Shown: positions 57,823-64,000 of the stretch, piece after piece
Layout: each line of letters opens with the position of its first letter
Position numbering within the stretch: position 1 is the stretch's first letter
Assembly (NCBI GenBank): GCA_903924985.1
Contig: CAIYDT010000107.1
Location: forward strand, 1-64,000
From: an uncultured Acetobacteraceae bacterium
Lineage (GTDB): Bacteria; Pseudomonadota; Alphaproteobacteria; Acetobacterales; Acetobacteraceae
DNA length: 64,000 bases
Direction: 5' to 3'
Made by a program: the position numbers and the translations under genes
The notes under the pieces: model-generated
The model's input: only the letters and a program-made list of their open reading frames with translations
What the model was told of the DNA's origin: nothing
The model's database searches: none

Positions 57823-59271
57823 ATGTCTGGAGAGATGGCCCTGCTATACGGGAACGGTAACGGCCGTGTTGCATGGGCGCCATGCACCGATCACGCGGAC
57901 GTCAGGGCCGGTTCCGCTTCACCCGGCGGCCTGGGATGGCATAAGGAGGAAGCACGCGACGGGAGATCGGGTTTGTCATTTCAGGAATCCGCCTTGCGGC
58001 TGGCCGACGCGGCCGCGTCCCTGCTGGGTTTGCTTGGTCGTCCCTTGGACGCCGATGTGTTGCTGCGCCGGGCGAGCCGGGAAACCGGGTTGACCGACTT
58101 TGGCGACGACAGCTTCCTGGAGCCGTTGCGCACCTTCCTGGCTTCCTGCTCGCAGGAGGCCGCGCTAGGTGCGATCGGACAAACAGCCACCAAGTGGGAT
58201 GTCACGCGTTTCCTGATCAACCTCCTGCGGATGCGTGCCGCCGAGCAGCAAGATGGCGGCATCGTCCGGGAGCGGATCAGAAAACCCATTTTCATCACCG
58301 GCCTTCCCCGGAGTGGCTCCACCTTCCTGCACCGGCTGATGATGGCCGACCCGCGGAACCGGGCGCCGCTGGTGTGGCAGACCATCCACCCTTACCCCGA
58401 TCTGGGCCTGCGGCCCGGCGCGCCGGACCACCGGGTTGCCCGCGTCGCCCGCAGCCTGCGCATGTTCCAGTTCCTGGCGCCCGAGTTCCGGGCGCTGCAC
58501 CCGCTGGATGCGACCTCACCGCAGGAATGCAGCGAGATCAACGCGCATGTGTTCCGCAGCCTGCGCTTCGAGTCCAACTACCACGTGCCCTCGTACCGCA
58601 GCTGGCTGGACGCGGATATCGAGCGCCATTTACCCGCCTATCGCTTCCACAAGCGGTTCCTGCAGCATTTGCAGCATCAGGCGCCGGACGCCGGCTCGCA
58701 ATGGGTGCTGAAATGCCCGGAGCACTTGTTCGCGCTGCGGGCGATCAAGGCCGTGTATCCCGATGCTCGCCTGGTGTTCGTCCACCGCGACCCCGTGAAG
58801 GTGCTGCTGTCCGTCGCCAAGTTGACCGAGGTTCTGCGCCGCCCCTTCTCCCGCCACATCGACCGCAAGGCGATCGGGCACGACGAAAGCGCGCGTTGGC
58901 TGGATGGCGCAAGACGCATGATGGAGGTCGGGAACGATGCCGGCCTGCCGGATCCCGTGTGGCATGTTCACCACATCGACCTCGTCACCGATCCCGTCAG
59001 CACGGTGGCGCAGGTGTACAAGCACTTCGGGCTGGAGTTGGATGAAACGAGCGCCCTCGCGATGGGCCAGTTCGTGATGGAACGCCCAAACGGCGGTTAC
59101 GGCCCGCACGACTACCATTTTGAGGACCACGGCCTGGATGCTGCTGAAGAACGTGCCAGGTTCCGCCCCTACATGCTGCAATTCGGCATATCGCCGGAGG
59201 CCCTGCCCGCGCCCCGTCGCGCCGACCGGCAGAACATGGGGGGCCGGACGGAGCGGTCGTTTTCCGGCTAA
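57823..59271 (+). CDS. Sulfotransferase family protein
   Basis: KPIFITGLPRSGSTFLHRLMMADP (PAPS loop), WVLKCPEHLFALRAIKAVYPDARLVFVHRDPVKVLLS. N-terminal start uncertain. Confidence 0.88.
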   Translation: MSGEMALLYGNGNGRVAWAPCTDHADVRAGSASPGGLGWHKEEARDGRSGLSFQESALRLADAAASLLGLLGRPLDADVLLRRASRETGLTDFGDDSFLEPLRTFLASCSQEAALGAIGQTATKWDVTRFLINLLRMRAAEQQDGGIVRERIRKPIFITGLPRSGSTFLHRLMMADPRNRAPLVWQTIHPYPDLGLRPGAPDHRVARVARSLRMFQFLAPEFRALHPLDATSPQECSEINAHVFRSLRFESNYHVPSYRSWLDADIERHLPAYRFHKRFLQHLQHQAPDAGSQWVLKCPEHLFALRAIKAVYPDARLVFVHRDPVKVLLSVAKLTEVLRRPFSRHIDRKAIGHDESARWLDGARRMMEVGNDAGLPDPVWHVHHIDLVTDPVSTVAQVYKHFGLELDETSALAMGQFVMERPNGGYGPHDYHFEDHGLDAAEERARFRPYMLQFGISPEALPAPRRADRQNMGGRTERSFSG

Positions 59272-60575
59272 CGCAGCCGCAACCGAAACGCCGGTGCGTG
59301 GTCCGGTTGCGTCGTGACGATCCCGACCGGCAGCACCGGGCGGGTGCTATCCAGCGAAACCTCGAACCGCCCGATCAGCGCCGCCAGGACGATCGTCGCT
59401 TCGGTCAGCGCGAACTGTGCGCCAACGCAGATGCGCGGACCCGCTCCGAATGGCAGATAGGAGAAACGAGGCGGCGGCGGCGCATCAGGCAGGAAGCGCG
59501 AGGGGTCGAACGCATCTGGGTTCTGCCAGAGGCCGCGATGCCGGTGCAGGATCCAAGGTGCGATCATAATCAGATCCCGGCGGCCGATCGTGTGGGTGCC
59601 GGCCTGATCCGGACCGATCGTCTCCCGCACGATGAGGAAAGCCGCGGGGAACAGGCGCAGCGTTTCATTCAGCACGGCGCGCGTGCGGGTTTCCGGGTTC
59701 TTCGCCAATTTTTGCTGCTCGTCCGGGGCCTGAGCCAGCAAGGTGGCCGCCCAGAACAGCGTCACGGCCGTGGTCTCGTGTCCTGCCAGAATGAGCGTCG
59801 CCACCTGATCCCGCAGTTGATCGGGGCTGAAGCCGGTGCCGGTTTCCGGATCCCTGGCGGCGCGCAGCAGATCGAACAGGTCGCGCGGCTCGTCCGGCGG
59901 TGGGGCGTTCAGGCGGTCGCGCATGATGGTATCGATCAGCCCCATCCAGCGTTTCTGGAAGTGGCGGCGCCCGAAGTCGCCCGGCGTGGGGATCGACGGC
60001 GGTAACAGAAGGTCGAGCATACTGGGACGGGCGTGGTTCTCCCCGAATTCGGTCAGCATGCGGCGCATTTCGGCGCCATACCGATGCATCTCCAGCGAGA
60101 ACATCGACCGCCCGGCGATCTCCAGCGTCAGGTTCTGCATCGTTTCCAGCAGGTTCACCGGGGCGTCGATGCGGTCTTGCAGCGCGTCCAGCGCTTCATC
60201 GGTGGTCGCGACCATATGCGGCGTGAGCAGCGGCATCATCCGTGGTGCGAGGGCTGGGGCGATGGTGCGGCGTTGCAGCTTCCAGTTGTCTCCCTCGGCC
60301 AGCAGCAGCCCTTGGCCCGTGATGGGGCGCAGGATGCGCACGGACGCCGGGGAACGACGGTAGTTGGATGGGTTATCGACCAGTACCCGATGAATGGCGT
60401 CGGGTTCGTTGAGCAGATAATTGGTTCGCCCGAACAGGCCGCGGCGCAGGTAGGGCTGGTCGTAGGCGGCTTCCGGCCATGTGTTCAGCGCATTGGTGCG
60501 AATGGCGCGCAGAAATTGCCGGAAGGGCAGCGGCTCCGACGGGATGGACGGCTTCGGCGGAACGAACAAAGCCAT
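59268..60575 (-). CDS. Cytochrome P450
   Basis: I-helix LILAGHETTAVTLFWA, ExxR NETLRLFPA, heme loop FGAGPRICVGAQFA. Confidence 0.96.
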   Translation of the reverse strand: MALFVPPKPSIPSEPLPFRQFLRAIRTNALNTWPEAAYDQPYLRRGLFGRTNYLLNEPDAIHRVLVDNPSNYRRSPASVRILRPITGQGLLLAEGDNWKLQRRTIAPALAPRMMPLLTPHMVATTDEALDALQDRIDAPVNLLETMQNLTLEIAGRSMFSLEMHRYGAEMRRMLTEFGENHARPSMLDLLLPPSIPTPGDFGRRHFQKRWMGLIDTIMRDRLNAPPPDEPRDLFDLLRAARDPETGTGFSPDQLRDQVATLILAGHETTAVTLFWAATLLAQAPDEQQKLAKNPETRTRAVLNETLRLFPAAFLIVRETIGPDQAGTHTIGRRDLIMIAPWILHRHRGLWQNPDAFDPSRFLPDAPPPPRFSYLPFGAGPRICVGAQFALTEATIVLAALIGRFEVSLDSTRPVLPVGIVTTQPDHAPAFRLRLR

Positions 60576-60973
60576 TAATCGGGGATCACGGCGATCGCGT
60601 TCATCTCGATCAGATAATCCGGATGCGTGAAGCCGCTGATCGCCACCATGGTGGAGGCAGGTGGTGGGTCGGGGAAATATTCCCGCCGCACGCGGTGGAT
60701 AATGTCGAAACCGCCCATGTCCTTCACGTAGACATCCACGCGGCAGATATCGGCCATCGTGCCGCCCGCCGCTTCCACCGCCGCCTTCACGTTTTCGCAC
60801 ATTTGTCGCGTCTGCGCCTCGATATCGCCCACGCCCACGACGCTGCCGTCGGCAGCTTTCGACGTCATGCCGGAGACAAAGACGATGCGCCCCCGCGCTT
60901 CGATCGCATTGGCCTGGGAGAAATGGCCGCTCGGTTTACCGATGCGGGGGGAGATAATTTGTTGACGGGGCAT
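60575..60973 (-). CDS. RidA/YjgF family protein
   Basis: HFSQANAIEARGRIVFVSGMTS...QTRQMCENVKAAVEAAGGTMADICRVDVYVKDM...LIEMNAIAVIPD; stop overlaps P450 start (TAATG). Confidence 0.92.
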   Translation of the reverse strand: MPRQQIISPRIGKPSGHFSQANAIEARGRIVFVSGMTSKAADGSVVGVGDIEAQTRQMCENVKAAVEAAGGTMADICRVDVYVKDMGGFDIIHRVRREYFPDPPPASTMVAISGFTHPDYLIEMNAIAVIPD

Positions 60974-60978
60974 CGTTG

Positions 60979-62232
60979 CTACTCCGCTGCTCTCAGGTCA
61001 GGGCTAAACGCGGGCAGCTCCGCCCGCAACGCTTTGTCCATCGGCTTCGGCCACCAGCGGTGTTCCCAATCGGCGTTGAATTTCCGCAACGTCGGCATCA
61101 CCTTCTCGGCGAATATTTTGGAGTTGTACCGCGTCAGCTCCTTGTTCATATTGCCGAACTGCATCAGGAGCATCAAATTCCCCACATTCAGATTCTCCGC
61201 TAAATCGACAATCTGCTCGGTTACCTGACTCGGCGATCCGATCACGATGTAGCCGGCATCGACCAAATCCTTCATTTCGGTCGGACGCGCCACGGTGCGC
61301 AAAGCTGCCGCGCTAACCTGGCTGGACAGGCCGGAGCGCTGGGTTGCCTCGGTCGAATAACCCGGAGGCGCGGCGAACCGCGGATCGAAATGCAGGCAGC
61401 GGCCGAAGAAATATTCTGCCGCTTCGGTATACATCTCCATCGCCTGATCGCGGCTTTCCGATACCGCAATGGTTTGCGCGAAGGCGGCGCGATACGGGTT
61501 GCGGTCTTTGCCGAGGCGGTCCATCTCCCCCCAGAACCCATCCATCGTTGCCTTGCCGGCCTTGTGGCCATAATACGACAGATAGCAGTAGACGTAATCC
61601 ATCTCGGCGCACCATTGCCACGTCTCGACCGACCCGCCACCGGGGATCCAGATCGGCGGATGCGGGCGCTGGATCGGGCGCGGCCATACGTTCACATAGC
61701 GCTGCTGATTGAAACGGCCGTTGAACGCGAATGTGTCTTTCTCCTGCCAGGCGCGCATGATCAGATCGTGCGCCTCCAGGTAACGCTCGCGTAGCTGTGA
61801 CGGGTTCTGGCCGTAAGCAAAACAATCGTCCATCGGCGTGCCCACGGGGAAGCCGGCGATCAAACGCCCGCCGGAGATCACGTCGAGCATCGCGAACTCC
61901 TCCGCGACCCGGGTCGGCGGGTTGTACAGCGCGATCGAGTTCCCCATCACGCAAATCGTCGCATCGGTGGTACGGCGTGCCAACGATGAGGCGATCAGAT
62001 TGGGGGAGGGCATCAGCCCGTAGCCGTTGGAGTGATGCTCATTCACGCAAATCGCGTCGTAGCCGAGGTCGGCGGCATACTCGAGTTCGTCCATGAAGTC
62101 GTTATACATCAGGTGCGCGCGCCTGGGGTCGAACAAGGATGAGTGAATATCCACCCACACCGAGGGGTGCTTCTCCTTGAAGTCCTCCGGCAGCTCGGTG
62201 TACGGCATCAGATGGAACCACATCAGCTTCAT
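60979..62232 (-). CDS. LLM class flavin-dependent oxidoreductase (luciferase-like monooxygenase)
   Basis: Start MKLMWFHLMPYTELPEDF; DAICVNEHHSNGYGLMPSPNLIASSLARRT, AEEFAMLDVISGGRLIAGFPVGTP, PPIWIPGGGS. Confidence 0.94.
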   Translation of the reverse strand: MKLMWFHLMPYTELPEDFKEKHPSVWVDIHSSLFDPRRAHLMYNDFMDELEYAADLGYDAICVNEHHSNGYGLMPSPNLIASSLARRTTDATICVMGNSIALYNPPTRVAEEFAMLDVISGGRLIAGFPVGTPMDDCFAYGQNPSQLRERYLEAHDLIMRAWQEKDTFAFNGRFNQQRYVNVWPRPIQRPHPPIWIPGGGSVETWQWCAEMDYVYCYLSYYGHKAGKATMDGFWGEMDRLGKDRNPYRAAFAQTIAVSESRDQAMEMYTEAAEYFFGRCLHFDPRFAAPPGYSTEATQRSGLSSQVSAAALRTVARPTEMKDLVDAGYIVIGSPSQVTEQIVDLAENLNVGNLMLLMQFGNMNKELTRYNSKIFAEKVMPTLRKFNADWEHRWWPKPMDKALRAELPAFSPDLRAAE

Positions 62233-62254
62233 GGACAGACCCTCTCCTGGGGTT

Positions 62255-62270
62255 TCTACTGCTGAGTAGA
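62255..62270. promoter_or_regulatory. Palindromic operator-like site between the LLM oxidoreductase and SDR genes
   Basis: tctact-gctg-agtaga; its reverse complement shares 13/14 core bases with the site at 5270-5283. Confidence 0.6.
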
Positions 62271-62312
62271 CCATCGGCGGTGTTCGGCCGCAACCAAAAG
62301 GGGGGAACCAGA

Positions 62313-63146
62313 ATGACAAATCGAGTCGCGATCGTGACCGGCGGACTGCGCGGCCTGGGCCAGGGCATGACCCTCGGTTTGGCGCGGACCGGGGTGAAGG
62401 TGCTGGCCGTTGGGCACATCGACAGCGATGTCCCCGGCATGAGCGGCATCGATAACGTGCGGCCCTTCGTCGCCGACATCCGCAAGCCGGCTGAATGCGA
62501 TCGCGTCGTCGCAGAGGCCCAGGCCGCGTTCGGCCGCATCGACATCCTGGTGAACAACGCCGGCCTGACCTTCACCTACATTGCCCCGGACCGCTTCCGC
62601 CGAGCGGAGAGGCAGAAATTTTGGGAGGTGTCGGATGAGGTGATCCAGAACGTGATGGACACCAACTACGTTGCCGCCGATCAGATGGCGCGCCGGGTGG
62701 CGCCGCTGATGGTCGCCCAAGGCTGGGGCCGCATCGTCAACGTGACCACCAAACTGAGCACCATGAACGTGCCGGGCGCGATGCCGTACGGGTCTTCGAA
62801 AGCGGCGCTGGAAATGGCGACCGAGGTCTGGGCGAAGGAACTCGCCGGCACCGGCGTGACAGCGAACATCGTCAACCCCGGGGCAGGGGCCAACACGCCG
62901 GGCATGGCGCAGGAAATGCGCGACCGCAGCGCGGCGGGGACGGCGCCCCGGTTGGTGGAACCGGACGAAATGGTACCGCCGCTGCTGTTCGTTGTCTCCC
63001 CCGAGGCCGACAAGGTGAACGGCTATCGGTTCGACGCCAACAACTGGGACGCGTCGCTGCCGCCGGTGGCCGCTGCGAAAGCCGGGGGGCGGCCGGCGGG
63101 ATTCGTGCTGCATCCGCGGGATGAGGCGGTTTGGCCGTTACAATAG
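62313..63146 (+). CDS. Short-chain dehydrogenase/reductase (SDR) family protein
   Basis: VAIVTGGLRGLGQGM, ILVNNAGLTF, GRIVNVTTK, MPYGSSKAALEMATEVWAKEL, VNPGAGANTPGM. Confidence 0.95.
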   Translation: MTNRVAIVTGGLRGLGQGMTLGLARTGVKVLAVGHIDSDVPGMSGIDNVRPFVADIRKPAECDRVVAEAQAAFGRIDILVNNAGLTFTYIAPDRFRRAERQKFWEVSDEVIQNVMDTNYVAADQMARRVAPLMVAQGWGRIVNVTTKLSTMNVPGAMPYGSSKAALEMATEVWAKELAGTGVTANIVNPGAGANTPGMAQEMRDRSAAGTAPRLVEPDEMVPPLLFVVSPEADKVNGYRFDANNWDASLPPVAAAKAGGRPAGFVLHPRDEAVWPLQ

Positions 63147-63153
63147 CCGATCA

Positions 63154-63345
63154 TCAATTATTCGGATCGATCGAACCCGTTTGCCGAGCGGCAACGGCGC
63201 GCAGCAACGCGATTTGGTGCGGCAGACAGCGATCCAGCGAATATCGGCTGCGCGCGGTCCATCGGGCGGCCTGACGCAACGGTTGCAGCTCAGGCGCCCG
63301 CTCCAAGGCCTCGACGATCCGGTCGGCGATCACGTGATGTTCAGC
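63154..63345 (-). pseudogene. Glycosyltransferase (GT4-type) C-terminal remnant
   Basis: IADRIVEALERAPELQPLRQAARWTARSRYSLDRCLPHQIALLRAVAARQTG resembles the GT4 tail (AARxTVxxRYDLxxVCLPRQLALV); no GT catalytic part in frame. Confidence 0.4.
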
Positions 63346-63524
63346 GCGACCGGGAGCGTGGCGACGGGTGGAACCGACATCCTGACCCTGTCGATGGTAC
63401 ATGGCCTGACGACCCAATCGCTCGAAGCGTCGCATTCCCTTCTGGTGTAGGGTCGGCGGCCGCTTTCCCTGCTCCTCCCTTCCGGCGTAAGCTGCCGGCC
63501 AAATACGGAGGAGCGAGGGCGCCA

Positions 63525-64000
63525 TGTCGCATTCAGGTTTGGCCGTTGAACCGGCCGTACGTTGGCCGTCGAATGGCATCAGTGAGGTGCCTTTCCGGGT
63601 TTACACCGATCAGGTGCAGTACCAGCGGGAGCAGGAACGGCTGTTCCGGGGCAAGACCTGGAATTATCTATGCCTGGCGGTGGAGTTGGCGAAGCCCGGG
63701 GACTACATCGCGACAACCATCGGCGAAGTCGCGGTGATCGTGGCGCGCGACGCGGATGGCGCGGTCAATGCCTTCCTCAATCGCTGTGTCCATCGCGGCA
63801 ATCTGTTGTGCCTGGAAGCCCGCGGGAACGTGAAGGAGTTTGGCTGCATCTATCACGGTTGGGTCTACGATCTGGCTGGACGCCTTACGGGCGTCGCGTT
63901 CGAAAAGGGCGTGCAACGGCAGGGCGGGATGCCGCCGGAATTCCGCAAGGAGGATCATGCCCTGCAGCCCCTGCGGGTCGCCGAACTGGGCGGTATCGTG
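63525..64000 (+). CDS. Rieske [2Fe-2S] aromatic-ring-hydroxylating dioxygenase alpha subunit (partial at window end)
   Basis: MSHSGLAVEPAVRWPSNGISEVPFRVYTDQVQYQREQERLFRGKTWNYLCLAVEL...FLNRCVHRGNLLCLEARGNVKEFGCIYHGWVYDLAG: CxH and CxxH ligands; open at window end. Confidence 0.9.

Overview
GC-rich 64 kb chromosomal window, probably alphaproteobacterial. The gene style (PEP-CTERM protein, many TauD, HpcH, CaiB and amidohydrolase enzymes) suggests Acetobacteraceae or Rhodospirillales; that placement is inference. About 45 protein genes and 2 tRNAs (Thr-UGU, Ser-CGA) can be supported. Core genes: thiL, mdh-sucC-sucD, a DegP-like protease, pepN, argD, a cspA cluster, and a DNA-repair trio (PdeM phosphoesterase, Lhr-like helicase, MBL exonuclease) with no ligase. 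Most of the rest is catabolic or secondary metabolism: two divergent Baeyer-Villiger monooxygenases, a P450/RidA/luciferase-like operon facing an SDR and a Rieske oxygenase, TauD dioxygenases, cupins, aldolases, CoA-transferase and amidohydrolases. An insertion-sequence graveyard lies at 13.3-14.4 kb, and several decayed gene fragments are scattered through the window. Best leads: (1) a 30-codon leader ORF with four consecutive Arg codons, followed by an intrinsic terminator, upstream of argD (candidate arginine attenuator); (2) a shared CTACT-N4-AGTAG palindrome in two distant divergent oxygenase promoters (5.27 kb and 62.26 kb); (3) a standalone proteasome-like Ntn hydrolase at 0.2-1.4 kb; (4) a 36-bp-arm near-perfect inverted repeat at 23.85-23.94 kb; (5) a dispersed family of GGGTCAAGCCC-loop hairpins. 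All calls come from reading the sequence and supplied translations; no searches were run.
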